This document shows, piece after piece, positions 19,663-31,075 of a stretch of 64,000 nucleotides of DNA; the first letter of the stretch is position 1, and the number at the start of each line of letters is the position of its first letter. Source of the DNA: Snodgrassella alvi SCGC AB-598-O02 (GTDB lineage Bacteria; Pseudomonadota; Gammaproteobacteria; Burkholderiales; Neisseriaceae). The stretch spans positions 22,091 to 86,090 of the forward strand of contig JAIL01000256.1 in NCBI GenBank assembly GCA_000725195.1, in the 5' to 3' direction. The notes below the pieces were generated by a model that worked only from the letters and a program-made list of their open reading frames with translations, did no database searches and was not told the DNA's origin. Made by a program: the position numbers and the translations under genes.

Positions 19663-21138
19663 ATGACTACTGAAAACTCAGCAAAGCTGGTGGTACTGAT
19701 AGATGCTGATAATGCATCCGCAAGTATTATCGAATCTTTATTGGAAGAAATTGCCAAATATGGTATTGCCAGTGTTAAACGTATTTATGGCGACTGGAGT
19801 ACCGGTTTATCTAAATGGAAAGATGCTTTACTACCGCATGCCATCACTCCAGTACAACAATTTGCCTATACCAAAGGTAAAAATGCCACTGATATGGCAA
19901 TGGTCATTGATGCGATGGATTTACTTTACAGTAACACCTTTGATGGTTTCTGTATTGTATCCAGTGATAGTGATTTTACTCGCCTAGCCTCTCGTATTCG
20001 TGAAAGCGGTCTGACCGTATATGGTTTTGGTCAGAAAAAAACCCCAGAATCTTTCCGCAAAGCCTGTGATAAATTTATTTATACTGAAAATTTACTTAGT
20101 CACACCGCAGTAGAAATCTGCGAAGATAAAGCGCAGGCTCCTATTTTCCATACCAAACGTAAATCCGCCGCTGAGTTGAAACAGGATACGGCATTGATGA
20201 ATTTATTCCGCAATGCGGTAAAAGAACATGCCGATGATGAAGGCTGGACTTCTCTAGGCGTAGTGGGACAATATATCAATAAGGTTAATTCAGATTTTGA
20301 TGCCCGTAATTATGGATATACAAAATTATCTTATTTGATTAATGCCATGGATATATTTGAAACACAAATGCATGGTAATCATTTATGGTTGCGTTTGAAA
20401 AAACGCAATAATGGTTTTATTAATAAACCAGAAAATAAACCCTTTACCCCAATAGCAGAATCTATTGACCAACATGACGACACTCCACTGGTCATTACTA
20501 TTCCAGCAGTCACAACAGAAATGCCACAGGAAAAAATCAGTGTTACTATTGAACCAGAAGAAAAGAAACCGGTACTGGTTCAGGTAGAAACTCAAGTAAC
20601 TGATTACGGTAACGGCTATGATTACAATAAAGCTGGCCAAACCAAACGCGGTCGCGGTCGTCCACGTAAAACTACTTTCGATAGCATGAATAAACAACCA
20701 GACAGCGGTCGTGGTCGTGGTCGTCCTGCCAAAAATAGTTTTAATAGTACACGCAGTAATAAATCTAATCGCTCTGGTGGTGAAATTTCCAGTCAGCATC
20801 ACTGGAACCGACTGGTACCCATGGTACAAAAAGCCATTGAACGCACCTGTGATATTGAAGGCTGGGCAACAGTAAGTTCTGTAGCCCGAGAACTGGTTAC
20901 CAGTGAAGGTGGCTTTAATGCCCGTGATTATGGTTTTGATAATGCGAACAATGCAATTACGGCCATTAACAATGAATGGGTTGACAGTCGTAAAGCTGGG
21001 CGTGGTTTACGTGTACGTGTAGTTAAACCCTACGATGTCGAAGTCGACGGTAATACTATTCCAGCACACGAGCTGGCAGCCAAAACTCAGGTAAACACTA
21101 CCGATGTGGACGACGATAACTTTGGTAATAGCATTTAA
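19663..21138 (+). CDS. NYN-domain (PIN-like nuclease) protein with two LOTUS/OST-HTH-like domains and AT-hook motifs
   Basis: The 491 residues appear to be a multi-domain RNA-directed protein. Residues 8-140 form a NYN domain with the acidic residues expected of a metal-dependent nuclease (LIDADNA, ATDMAMVIDAMD, SSDSDFTRLA). Two related modules follow, at about 175-245 and 375-450; each has the pattern EGW-x-S-x-G/A-V and FDARNYGY or FNARDYGF, as in OST-HTH/LOTUS domains. Between them a low-complexity linker holds GRGRPRK and GRGRGRPAK, AT-hook-like basic motifs. LabA/YaiI-type relatives exist in bacteria, but the target is unknown. It is embedded between hisG and hisD and has a good AGGAAA ribosome site. 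Confidence 0.85.
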   Translation: MTTENSAKLVVLIDADNASASIIESLLEEIAKYGIASVKRIYGDWSTGLSKWKDALLPHAITPVQQFAYTKGKNATDMAMVIDAMDLLYSNTFDGFCIVSSDSDFTRLASRIRESGLTVYGFGQKKTPESFRKACDKFIYTENLLSHTAVEICEDKAQAPIFHTKRKSAAELKQDTALMNLFRNAVKEHADDEGWTSLGVVGQYINKVNSDFDARNYGYTKLSYLINAMDIFETQMHGNHLWLRLKKRNNGFINKPENKPFTPIAESIDQHDDTPLVITIPAVTTEMPQEKISVTIEPEEKKPVLVQVETQVTDYGNGYDYNKAGQTKRGRGRPRKTTFDSMNKQPDSGRGRGRPAKNSFNSTRSNKSNRSGGEISSQHHWNRLVPMVQKAIERTCDIEGWATVSSVARELVTSEGGFNARDYGFDNANNAITAINNEWVDSRKAGRGLRVRVVKPYDVEVDGNTIPAHELAAKTQVNTTDVDDDNFGNSI

Positions 21139-21185
21139 TCTAATTTTCTGGACGGGTGTAGTGCTTACACTTGCTGTACAACGGT

Positions 21186-22475
21186 ATGAGATATATTTCC
21201 AGTCAGGACGCTGATTTTCACGAACAATTGGAAGTTTTACAGGCATTTGAAACGGCTCAGGATCCGCAAGTGGATGCAATCGTTGCCACAATCTGTGCCG
21301 ATGTACAGCGACGTGGTGATGCGGCAGTAATTGAATATACCAATCGGTTTGATCAGACTCAGGCTCATACTATGAATGAGTTGATGCTGACTCAGGCTGA
21401 TCTGGCTACGGCCTTTAATCGTTTACCTGCTCAGGTGCAAACAGCACTGACAAAAGCAGCAGCACGCATTAAAAGCTATCACCAGCACCAGAAACAGGAT
21501 TCTTGGAGTTATGTAGACGAAACCGGCACCTTATTAGGTCAGCAAATTACCGCTCTTGATCGAGTTGGTATTTACGTTCCGGGCGGTAAAGCTGCATACC
21601 CCAGTTCGGTTATGATGAATGCGATCCCGGCACATGTTGCTGGAGTAGCTGAAATTATTATGGTCGTGCCCATGCCTCACGGTGGGCGCAACGATATTGT
21701 ACTGGCAGCAGCCTATGTAGCCGGAGTGACTCAGATCTTTACGATTGGTGGCGCGCAGGCAATAGCTGCCCTAGCCTATGGCACTGAATCTATTCCAGCA
21801 GTAGACAAAATTACCGGTCCGGGCAATGCCTATGTTGCTGCAGCCAAAAGAAAGGTTTTCGGTGTCGTCGGTATTGATATGGTTGCCGGTCCAAGTGAAA
21901 TTTTGGTTATTGCTGATGGCAGCACACCGGCCAAATGGGTTGCCATGGACTTATTTAGTCAGGCTGAACATGATGAGATTGCTCAGGCCATTCTGATCAC
22001 TACCGATGCAAACTACGCGCACGAAGTTGAAAAGCAGATGCAAAGCTTACTGGCTGATATGCCGAGAAAAGCCATTATTGAGGCCTCTTTAAGTAATCGT
22101 GGTGCCATTATCCTAGTACAGAATTTGGATGAAGCCTGTCAGATTGCCAACTTTCTGGCTCCAGAACATTTGGAATTATCAGTGGAACATGCGCAGCTAT
22201 GGCAGACAAAAATTCGTCATGCCGGTGCTATTTTTATGGGTTCTTATACCAGTGAAAGTCTGGGAGATTATTGTGCCGGCCCCAATCATGTTTTACCGAC
22301 CAGTCGTACCGCACGTTTTGCTTCACCACTGGGCGTATATGATTTTCAAAAACGCAGTAGTCTGATTCAGGTATCTGCCCAGGGCGCCCATGACTTAGGG
22401 GAAATTGCCAGCATTCTGGCACATGGTGAAGGTTTGACCGCGCACGCACGTGCAGCAGAATTACGCATGAAATAA
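21186..22475 (+). CDS. hisD: Histidinol dehydrogenase
   Basis: Last two steps of histidine synthesis: zinc- and NAD-dependent oxidation of histidinol to histidine. From ATG 21186 it is 429 residues; the frame opens with TTG at 21171, which would add five. The sequence holds [20 protein letters not shown], the signature [15 protein letters not shown], and [16 protein letters not shown] with zinc-binding Gln and His residues, and the C-terminal [16 protein letters not shown]. It is separated from the NYN gene by 47 bp and ends the putative transcript with a terminator. Confidence 0.96.
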   Translation: MRYISSQDADFHEQLEVLQAFETAQDPQVDAIVATICADVQRRGDAAVIEYTNRFDQTQAHTMNELMLTQADLATAFNRLPAQVQTALTKAAARIKSYHQHQKQDSWSYVDETGTLLGQQITALDRVGIYVPGGKAAYPSSVMMNAIPAHVAGVAEIIMVVPMPHGGRNDIVLAAAYVAGVTQIFTIGGAQAIAALAYGTESIPAVDKITGPGNAYVAAAKRKVFGVVGIDMVAGPSEILVIADGSTPAKWVAMDLFSQAEHDEIAQAILITTDANYAHEVEKQMQSLLADMPRKAIIEASLSNRGAIILVQNLDEACQIANFLAPEHLELSVEHAQLWQTKIRHAGAIFMGSYTSESLGDYCAGPNHVLPTSRTARFASPLGVYDFQKRSSLIQVSAQGAHDLGEIASILAHGEGLTAHARAAELRMK

Positions 22476-22492
22476 AAAAGATTGTGATTATT

Positions 22493-22527
22493 AATGCCAA
22501 TGCTATTAACATGCATTGGCATTTTTA
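22493..22527 (+). terminator. Terminator after hisD
   Basis: AATGCCAATGC, an 8-base loop, GCATTGGCATT, then a short T-rich run. It lies 18 bp past the hisD stop. Confidence 0.8.
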
Positions 22528-22863
22528 TTGATGTTTATCCAGTAGATATATTATTTTGACTGATAAGAATTTACCGATTACACCGTATAGTTTGCAACAT
22601 ACTATTGTCATGTATCAATCCCAATGAATAACATAATTAGTGTTTTCAACACATGTTTGCGCAACAAATAATCTAGCTGTATGAATAACAAACTTATTTT
22701 TATAAATTCTTCATCTATATGATTATGACTAATTATACAAATTTGATAAAAATCATATTGTAAATTATTGATCTTAGGTAAATTTTATTTTTTTCTACCA
22801 CAATCTGATCATTGAGAATTATACTTAACCTGACTAACCAAATTTTGTGGTAAGGAGTAGAGA
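22528..22863. other. AT-rich intergenic region (about 340 bp)
   Basis: Only AT-rich sequence up to the VOC gene. AAGGAG (22853-22858) is that gene's ribosome site. Nothing else was recognised. Confidence 0.5.
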
Positions 22864-23250
22864 ATGCACATAAAAAGACTGGATCATCTGGTATTAACGG
22901 TTAAAGACATTCAGGCATCCTGTGCCTTTTATGCCGGAGTTTTGGGTATGCAAGTTAATACCTTTGCAGATAATCGTACTGCATTACATTTTGGCCAGAT
23001 GAAAATTAACCTACATCAGCAGGGGCATGAATTTGAACCCAAAGCCAAGTATCCCACTCCGGGTTCGGCAGATTTATGTTTTATTGTCGAACAATCACTG
23101 GATGAAGTAATGGCTATTTTACAGCAACATAATATCCCTGTAGAACAGCAGCCCTCCACCAGAACTGGCGCTTGTGGAAAAATCAATTCCATATACATTC
23201 GTGATCCGGATAATAATTTAATTGAACTGGCAAATTACCCAGATAAATAA
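22864..23250 (+). CDS. VOC-superfamily (glyoxalase-like) protein
   Basis: The 128 residues form one vicinal-oxygen-chelate unit with two beta-alpha-beta-beta-beta repeats: HIKRLDHLVLTVKDIQAS at the start and IYIRDPDNNLIELANYP at the end. The metal ligands His8 and the final Glu are present, as is a central His. Such proteins include lactoylglutathione lyases and fosfomycin-type resistance enzymes; the sequence is nearest the small uncharacterised 'virulence protein' VOC group. A strong AAGGAG site precedes ATG. It stands alone. Confidence 0.85.
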   Translation: MHIKRLDHLVLTVKDIQASCAFYAGVLGMQVNTFADNRTALHFGQMKINLHQQGHEFEPKAKYPTPGSADLCFIVEQSLDEVMAILQQHNIPVEQQPSTRTGACGKINSIYIRDPDNNLIELANYPDK

Positions 23251-23585
23251 CCACTGATTGACATTGATTTCTCGATACCATCGCCACCGGTTACTGCTAA
23301 TACAATATTAATTGTTAATCGGTATTTGCAGAAAATAGATGATCGTCAAAAATAATAGATTTCCATGCAGAGGAGATGATTTTTTACCTGCGCAAATTTA
23401 TCTGCATTACCAAGACGAATTTGTTTTAAGAGAGGGTTGTATCGTTGGCTTATTATTTCTCTGCTTTAATGGCGGATCGAACTTCCTGTTTAGGCTAAAA
23501 AATTATATGCCTATTATCTGCCAAAATATTGCTGTGCTTTTCCTGATCATCTTAATTATAGCCAGAAAAAGCAAAAAATTGATTT
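23251..23585. other. Intergenic region (335 bp)
   Basis: A forward frame (23339-23677) crosses this stretch but runs antisense into the lipoprotein gene, has no ribosome site and turns into low-complexity residues. I do not call it a gene. No other signal was seen. Confidence 0.4.
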
Positions 23586-23777
23586 TTACTGAACCTCAAT
23601 CGTTAAATCTGAACCGGCAGGATCGTTGGAACAACGACCAGAACTGCCTGCATATGTACCATCTGAACATTTTATAGAATAACCGATACGATGACGATCA
23701 TGATGGTCATCGCTGGCACAACCTGCTACAGCAAAGATGTTGCATAATAATATCCCTACTAGTAAATTTTTTTTCAT
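23586..23777 (-). CDS. Small putative lipoprotein
   Basis: A 63-residue protein with a clear lipoprotein signal: MKKNLLVGILLC, a hydrophobic core and the lipobox VAGC, with the acylated Cys at position 20. The mature part is short and hydrophilic, with a His/Asp cluster (DDHHDRHR) and two more Cys residues in KCSDGTYAGSSGRCSN that could form a disulphide. A GGGAGG ribosome site stands 8 bp before the ATG. The family is not recognised; the Cys spacing suggests a small folded domain held at the outer membrane. Confidence 0.7.
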   Translation of the reverse strand: MKKNLLVGILLCNIFAVAGCASDDHHDRHRIGYSIKCSDGTYAGSSGRCSNDPAGSDLTIEVQ

Positions 23778-24149
23778 ATAACCTCCCTGAATAGAATCTG
23801 TATTTGTTACGGTTACGAGACTGGTCTCTATTTAACCATTTTTATTATAGGCTTTCTGGATTCAAAAAAACAGTTGAATTTATGCTAATAAATTATTGAT
23901 TAAAATCTTTTAGGTTTGGTTCAAAGCAAAGTTATATTTATTCAGTCAATAAATTCAATAAGAGTGTCATGGATAAGAAAAATAAGTAATTATTGACCAT
24001 TTTAATTGATAATTTGCAGAATATTGTTATTTTTATGTTTTTTATTCAGTTAATAATTTGATAATATTATTTTTTAATTTCATTTGTACATTGAATAACC
24101 ATTTAAAATACGGCTAACTGAGACTTTAAACAGAACTTAGTATATAGAT
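23778..24149. other. AT-rich intergenic region (about 370 bp)
   Basis: It holds the promoter side of the lipoprotein gene and the stem-loop after purB. No gene was seen. Confidence 0.5.
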
Positions 24150-24183
24150 GGCGTTGAGGAAAGCATACCGCCTTCCTCAACGC
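24150..24183 (-). terminator. Stem-loop downstream of purB
   Basis: GGCGTTGAGGAA pairs perfectly over 12 bp with TTCCTCAACGCC. There is no T-run, so it may act as an mRNA-end stabiliser or as a Rho-related end rather than an intrinsic terminator. It lies 15 bp past the purB stop. Confidence 0.55.
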
Positions 24184-24198
24184 CTATTGATTATGACT

Positions 24199-26193
<1,995 letters not shown>

Positions 26194-26222
26194 ATAAAGG
26201 CTGCCAGTTTCTGCTGGCAGCC
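26194..26222 (-). terminator. Terminator after prfB
   Basis: On the reverse strand GGCTGCCAG, a 6-base loop, CTGGCAGCC and TTTATT. It lies 15 bp past the prfB stop. Confidence 0.8.
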
Positions 26223-26237
26223 TGTGCTCATTGTCAA

Positions 26238-27342
26238 TTAAACTCCCTGTTTCAGGCTGGCCTCGATAAAACCATCCAGATCGCCATCCATAACTGCTTT
26301 GATGTTACCAACTTCATAACCAGTGCGTAAATCCTTGATCCTAGAAGAATCAAACACATAAGAACGAATCTGATGCCCCCAGCCCACATCATCTTTGCTG
26401 GCCTCTAGATTCTGCTTTTCTTCATTGCGACGTCGCATTTCCAGTTCAAACAGTTTCGCTTTGAGCATATTCATGGCTTCTTCACGGTTACGATGCTGAG
26501 AACGATCATTCTGACATTGCACAACAATACCTGTTGGTTCATGGGTAATTCGTACCGCGGAATCAGTTTTATTAATATGCTGACCACCGGCACCGGAAGC
26601 ACGATAGGTATCTACTCGTAAATCCGCCGGGTTAATTTCCACTTCAAAACTATCATCAACTTCAGGATAAACAAATACTGAAGCAAAGGAGGTATGACGT
26701 TTATTGTTGGAGTCAAATGGTGAATAACGCACTAAACGGTGAATACCGGTTTCCGTACGCAATAAACCATAAGCATATTCACCATCCAGCTTAATCGTGG
26801 CACGATTTACGCCGGCAATTTCGCCTTCATCTTCTTCGAGCACTTCTACTTTAAAGCCTTTACGCTCTGCATAACGGGTATACATACGCAGTAACATGCC
26901 GGCCCAGTCTTCGGCTTCGGTGCCACCGGCTCCAGCCACGATATCAATAAAGCAGTTATTCACATCCGCGGGTTGATTAAACATGCGCTTAAACTCCAAC
27001 GCCGCCAGTTCTTCCTGCAGGGCACCGATATCTGCTTCAACAGCCATAAAGCTATCTGCATCATTTTCATCTACAGCCATTTCCAGCAACATACGGCTGT
27101 CTTCTATACCATTATGTAAATGATCCAGAGTCAGTACTATACCTTCCAGTATTTTACGTTCTTTGCCAACTTCCTGCGCCTTTTTCGGGTCATTCCACAA
27201 CTGGGGATCTTCTGACAATCCGATCACCTCTTCCAGACGATCCTTTTTACCAGCGTAGTCAAAGATACCCCCGTAAATCATTATTCCGACTTTGCATATC
27301 GTCCAGAATATTATTTAACTGATTAATGCGCTCCGCTTCCAT
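26238..27342 (-). CDS. prfB: Peptide chain release factor 2, with programmed +1 frameshift
   Basis: Recognises UGA and UAA and triggers peptide release. Translation starts at ATG 27342, runs 27 codons ([15 protein letters not shown]...) to CTT at 27262-27264, then meets in-frame UGA. A +1 shift skipping base 27261 continues into [11 protein letters not shown] and the rest, giving 367 residues, the normal RF2 length. The shift site CGGGGGTATCTTTGAC has the SD-like GGGGG three bases before CUU-UGA-C. The codon-recognition SPF and catalytic [13 protein letters not shown] motifs are present. When RF2 is scarce the UGA is read slowly and shifting rises: autoregulation, known for this family. Confidence 0.97.
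27255..27273 (-). promoter_or_regulatory. prfB programmed frameshift site
   Basis: The reverse strand reads GGGGGTATCTTTGAC: internal Shine-Dalgarno-like run, three-base spacer, slippery CUU and stop UGA followed by C. It is the same arrangement as in E. coli and most bacteria with autoregulated RF2. Confidence 0.95.
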
Positions 27343-27458
27343 ATTATTCTCTTCAGCCAGATATTTAAAAAATAGACAGGTATTATAACAGAGTCTTATA
27401 TAGCAATCAGACCGCATCATAGCGGCCTGATAAGTTTTAAAAGATTAATTTTGCACAG

Positions 27459-28145
27459 TTAGTCCACATTAAAAGCCCTTTTACCCTGACATGGCGTTTC
27501 TTGTTGTGGCAAAGTGGTCAGACGACGCAGTAAATATTGCAACACAATGCCATAAGTCGGTAAGAAGAATAACGCGGCAATGGTTATTTTGAATCCATAA
27601 TCGGTAAGAGAAATTTGCAACCAGTTTGCAGCCATAAACGCATCGGGCGAATGATAAAAGGCCACAGCAAAAAATACTAGCGTATCCATCGCACTGCCAA
27701 ACACTGCTGAGGCACTGGGCGCCAGCCACCAGCGTTTATGACGTCGCAGCCGATTGAAAACCATAATATCCATCAGCTGACCGACCACGTAAGCTGCAAA
27801 ACTGGCCAAAGCGATGCGGGCAACAAACAAATCAAATTGACCTAATGCTTCCCAGCCCATCCAGTGACCATTCTGCCAGAGCACTGATATAACATAAGAA
27901 AAGAATAAAGAAGGTAGCATAACCCAGAAAATAATTCTGCGTGCCAGACCGGCTCCAAAAATACGTACAGTTAAATCTGTAGTCAGAAAAATAAACGGAA
28001 AGGTAAATGCTCCCCAGGTATTATGCAAACCATATAATGTAAATGGAAACTGCACCAGATAATTGCTGGTTACAATCACCAGCATGTGCCAAAAGGTTAA
28101 CCAGCGCAATGCTTTAAGACGCTGCGCAGATGAAAATTCATACAT
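27459..28145 (-). CDS. yhhQ: Queuosine precursor transporter, YhhQ family
   Basis: Inner-membrane importer for preQ0/preQ1 (vitamin-like precursors of queuosine). The 228 residues have about six membrane segments, with the family-typical FPFIFLTTDLTVRIFGAGLA and VVGQLMDIMVFNRLRR, and SAMDTLVFFAVAF near the end. It follows queF by 108 bp on the same strand, so context and family agree on the queuosine pathway. A riboswitch upstream of queF may therefore control both. Confidence 0.9.
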   Translation of the reverse strand: MYEFSSAQRLKALRWLTFWHMLVIVTSNYLVQFPFTLYGLHNTWGAFTFPFIFLTTDLTVRIFGAGLARRIIFWVMLPSLFFSYVISVLWQNGHWMGWEALGQFDLFVARIALASFAAYVVGQLMDIMVFNRLRRHKRWWLAPSASAVFGSAMDTLVFFAVAFYHSPDAFMAANWLQISLTDYGFKITIAALFFLPTYGIVLQYLLRRLTTLPQQETPCQGKRAFNVD

Positions 28146-28253
28146 AATTTTATCCTATGAAACGATAACGAGATCATCGTGCTGACCATGCTAAGCTACT
28201 CTTGGTCGCTAATGACATTTAGCTCTCTGTGAATCTCGCTATTAATGTAAAGA

Positions 28254-28724
28254 TTATTTCAACTGAAACTGCAACAGGCGTTGCATAGCCATGTCGGCAT
28301 AGTGGGTATCTGCCTGCCCATAATTAGCATAGGGATGGATGGCTATGCCACCGCGAGGTGTAAACTCGCCATAGACCTCAATATATTTAGGTTGCATCAG
28401 TGTAATCAGGTCTTTCATGATGATATTGACACAATCTTCATGAAAATCACCATGATTACGAAAACTGAATAAATACAGTTTCAGTGACTTACTCTCAACC
28501 ATTCTCAGATGGGGCAAATAATTAATGTAAATGGTAGCGAAATCCGGCTGACCAGTTTTGGGACACAGACTGGTGAATTCAGGACAGATAAATTTTACGA
28601 AATAATCGTTATCGGGATGTTGATTATCAAAGGCTTCCAGTAGTTCAGGGGCATAAGCACTGCGATAAACAGTATCCTGATTGCCCAGCTGGCTGACTGT
28701 GCCCAAATTATTCTTAGCACGCAT
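28254..28724 (-). CDS. queF: NADPH-dependent 7-cyano-7-deazaguanine reductase, unimodular
   Basis: Reduces the nitrile of preQ0 to the amine of preQ1 in queuosine synthesis. The 156-residue, single-domain form (YkvM type) has the catalytic Cys in [18 protein letters not shown], with the Asp used for proton transfer in the same segment, and the QueF signature [20 protein letters not shown] with the substrate-binding Glu. The ATG at 28724 lies about 11 bases after AGGA, which belongs to the riboswitch described separately. Confidence 0.95.
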   Translation of the reverse strand: MRAKNNLGTVSQLGNQDTVYRSAYAPELLEAFDNQHPDNDYFVKFICPEFTSLCPKTGQPDFATIYINYLPHLRMVESKSLKLYLFSFRNHGDFHEDCVNIIMKDLITLMQPKYIEVYGEFTPRGGIAIHPYANYGQADTHYADMAMQRLLQFQLK

Positions 28725-28732
28725 ATAGTTGA

Positions 28733-28771
28733 TTTCCTAGTTTTTTAATGTGGGAGGTTTGCGAACCACAG
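28733..28771 (-). promoter_or_regulatory. PreQ1-I-type riboswitch candidate in the queF leader
   Basis: The reverse strand reads TGTGG, TTCGCAAACCTC, CCACA, then TTAAAAAACTAGGA. The first and third parts pair as stem P1 (UGUGG/CCACA). The loop carries the C-rich region, and the A-rich tail plus CUAGGA can form the pseudoknot, as in the small Bacillus and Thermoanaerobacter preQ1-I aptamers. The AGGA at its 3' end is the queF ribosome-binding site, so ligand binding should hide the SD. The gene it controls (queF, then yhhQ) is exactly the expected kind. Confidence 0.75.
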
Positions 28772-29037
28772 GGACGCAGATTGTACCTGAAAGCCATGCA
28801 GATGCAAAATAACCGGTCTCAGACAGGGATCTAATTCAGCAAACAACAATATGGTTATTTTAGCCATAAACTATCAATAAACTATTATTTTTTAATTTTA
28901 AATATATTTAAATAGCCGTATTTAACTTTTATGAACAATAAAATTGCTAACAGATAGATTAATTCTTGCTTTTTAAAGGCTTTCACTATAGGCTGCTAAG
29001 CATATTATCAAAATAAAAGAGTAAAACAGGAATTAAC

Positions 29038-30093
29038 ATGAATCACGCAGTACCACGTCAAACAGACGACGTCAGAATAAAAGAAATTAAAGAACTGCTG
29101 CCACCAATAGCTCATTTATATGAGTTACCGATTACCGAACGTGCATCCGAAGTGGTCCATGATACCCGTGAGGACATTGCCCATTTGGTTCATGGTCACG
29201 ATAAACGTTTACTGGTTATCATTGGTCCCTGCTCTATCCATGATTCTCCAGCAGCACTGGAGTATGCACAGCGATTAAACGTATTGCGACAAAAGTACAG
29301 CAAAGAATTACTGATCGTTATGCGCGTATACTTTGAAAAGCCTCGAACAACAGTAGGCTGGAAAGGACTAATTAACGATCCTTATCTGAATGGTTCTTAT
29401 GACATTAACCATGGGCTGCGTCTGGCGCGTAAATTACTGCTGGACTTAAATAATATGGGTATGCCGGCTGCAACTGAGTTTCTGGATATGATTACTCCAC
29501 AGTATTTTGCTGACCTGATTTCTTGGGGTGCTATAGGTGCGCGTACTACCGAAAGTCAGGTACATCGCGAACTGGCTTCTGGTTTGAGTTGTCCGGTAGG
29601 ATTTAAAAATGGTACTGATGGTAATCTGAAAATTGCCATTGATGCTATTGGTGCCGCCAGCCATCCCCATCACTTTTTGTCCGTAACCAAAGCCGGTCAT
29701 TCAGCTATTGTACGCACCAGTGGTAATCCGGATTGTCATATTATTTTGCGTGGTGGTAAAGAGCCCAATTACAGTCATGAACATGTACAGGCAGCTGTAC
29801 AAGAACTGGATAAAAAGCAAGTAACACCTTATCTGATGATTGATTGCAGTCACGCCAATAGCCACAAAGATTATCGTCAGCAAATGACCGTTGCTAAAGA
29901 TATCGCAGCCCAGATTCAGAATGGTGAACAATATATTATGGGGGTAATGGTTGAAAGTAATCTGGCAGAAGGCAGACAGGACAAACCAGAAAATTACGGA
30001 CAAAGTATTACCGATGCCTGTATTGGCTGGGAAGAAACAGAAGCGTTGCTGGCATTGCTGGCACAAGCCGCTCAGGTTCGCCAGAATACTTAA
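29038..30093 (+). CDS. aroG: 3-deoxy-7-phosphoheptulonate synthase (class I DAHP synthase)
   Basis: First step of the shikimate pathway: PEP plus erythrose 4-phosphate gives DAHP. The 351 residues have the class I signatures LVIIGPCSIHDSPAALEYA, MRVYFEKPRTTVGWKGL, GARTTESQVHRELASG and CSHANSHKDY, including the metal-binding Cys, His, Glu and Asp. By resemblance it is the phenylalanine-type isoform, which I infer rather than show. AGGAATTAAC precedes the ATG. It shares a bidirectional terminator with ftsX. Confidence 0.95.
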   Translation: MNHAVPRQTDDVRIKEIKELLPPIAHLYELPITERASEVVHDTREDIAHLVHGHDKRLLVIIGPCSIHDSPAALEYAQRLNVLRQKYSKELLIVMRVYFEKPRTTVGWKGLINDPYLNGSYDINHGLRLARKLLLDLNNMGMPAATEFLDMITPQYFADLISWGAIGARTTESQVHRELASGLSCPVGFKNGTDGNLKIAIDAIGAASHPHHFLSVTKAGHSAIVRTSGNPDCHIILRGGKEPNYSHEHVQAAVQELDKKQVTPYLMIDCSHANSHKDYRQQMTVAKDIAAQIQNGEQYIMGVMVESNLAEGRQDKPENYGQSITDACIGWEETEALLALLAQAAQVRQNT

Positions 30094-30129
30094 ACTGTAT
30101 GATAACGACCACTACAGCTTAACCCGTCA

Positions 30130-30161
30130 TAAAAAACCAGTGTAATAACACTGGTTTTTTT
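30130..30161. terminator. Bidirectional terminator between aroG and ftsX
   Basis: AAAAAACCAGTG, a short loop, CACTGGTTTTTTT. A-run and T-run flank an 8-bp stem, so it can end both convergent transcripts. It ends 3 bp from the ftsX stop. Confidence 0.85.
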
Positions 30162-30163
30162 AT

Positions 30164-31075
30164 TCAACGGAGCGATTTAAAACTAATCAAATGCTGACGT
30201 GTAGCCAGCCAGGAACCGGCCATACCCAAGCCATAAACCACCAGCAAAATCACCACTATTTCCCGCAGATTAAAAAATCGCCACATCATATTAATGCCGT
30301 AGGGTTGCAAAATTGCATTAACCAGTGGTCGGGTTAGCTGGTTCAACCAGAAACACAGACCAATACTGATGGCAGCAGCCAGCAAACTTTGCCAGACAGC
30401 CAGATATAAAAAAGGACGACGAATAAATGAGGCCGGCGCACCCAGTAACTTGGTGATTTCAATTTCTTCGCGGTGGCTCAGAATCTGTAAACGAATGGTG
30501 TTATACGCGACCAGCATAAACGTTAGACCCAACGTGATACCCAGAAACCACAACATCTGATGTATAAATTGATTAATCTGATACAACGTCTGAGTCCATT
30601 CAGCATCCATTTTGACACTTTCAACCATGGGTAGCTGTGCCAGTTGGGCCTGTAAGGCATTGAGTTCGGCAGAAGTAGTCATTTGTGGCGTCACAGTAAA
30701 AGCATCCGGCAGTGGGTTACTTTCCAGCATGGAAACAAGATCCTGATTTCCCATACTTTGCTGTAACTCTTCCAGTCCCTGCTGCTTACTCACAAAAACA
30801 ACTTTATCCAGCTGTTTATTATTTTCCAATGCTGTGCGCACAGTTTCATTATCCGCTGCGCTGGCATTTACCTGCATATACAGAGTCATGGTGGGTACTT
30901 CATTCATCTGTCCCAAAACCTGCTGTCCGCTTTGAATACCAAGATACAATGCCAGAGGCAAAGTCATCGCAATAGCCAGCATCAACAGAATCAGCAAAGT
31001 CGCAATTGGTTGCTGTATCAGCTGACGTAAAGCCTTGCCAGCAGCTTCACAATGCAAAGATAGCAACTGCTTCAT
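30164..31075 (-). CDS. ftsX: Cell division protein FtsX
   Basis: Membrane half of the FtsEX complex at the divisome, which activates peptidoglycan hydrolases through its periplasmic loop. The 303 residues show a first membrane segment (LLILLMLAIAMTLPLALYL), a large extracytoplasmic domain (about 60-165) and three further membrane segments in the second half, the usual FtsX topology. Its ATG overlaps the ftsE stop by four bases (ATGA), showing tight coupling. Confidence 0.95.
   Translation of the reverse strand: MKQLLSLHCEAAGKALRQLIQQPIATLLILLMLAIAMTLPLALYLGIQSGQQVLGQMNEVPTMTLYMQVNASAADNETVRTALENNKQLDKVVFVSKQQGLEELQQSMGNQDLVSMLESNPLPDAFTVTPQMTTSAELNALQAQLAQLPMVESVKMDAEWTQTLYQINQFIHQMLWFLGITLGLTFMLVAYNTIRLQILSHREEIEITKLLGAPASFIRRPFLYLAVWQSLLAAAISIGLCFWLNQLTRPLVNAILQPYGINMMWRFFNLREIVVILLVVYGLGMAGSWLATRQHLISFKSLR

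Noticed and set aside
20383..20829. 148-codon reverse frame across the NYN gene
   Set aside because: Lies fully inside the convincing forward gene and is Thr/Phe/Trp-rich, an effect of the AT-hook-coding region.
23339..23677. 112-codon forward frame next to the small lipoprotein
   Set aside because: No ribosome site, runs antisense over the end of the lipoprotein gene, and its second half is low-complexity. The lipoprotein has a proper signal and ribosome site.
24150..24183. purB stem-loop as a certain intrinsic terminator
   Set aside because: The stem is perfect but lacks the T-run on either strand, so it is listed with reduced confidence only.
26238..27281. prfB as a 347-residue protein starting downstream
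   Set aside because: The upstream 27 codons with CUU-UGA-C shift site are fully conserved, so the shorter reading is an artefact.
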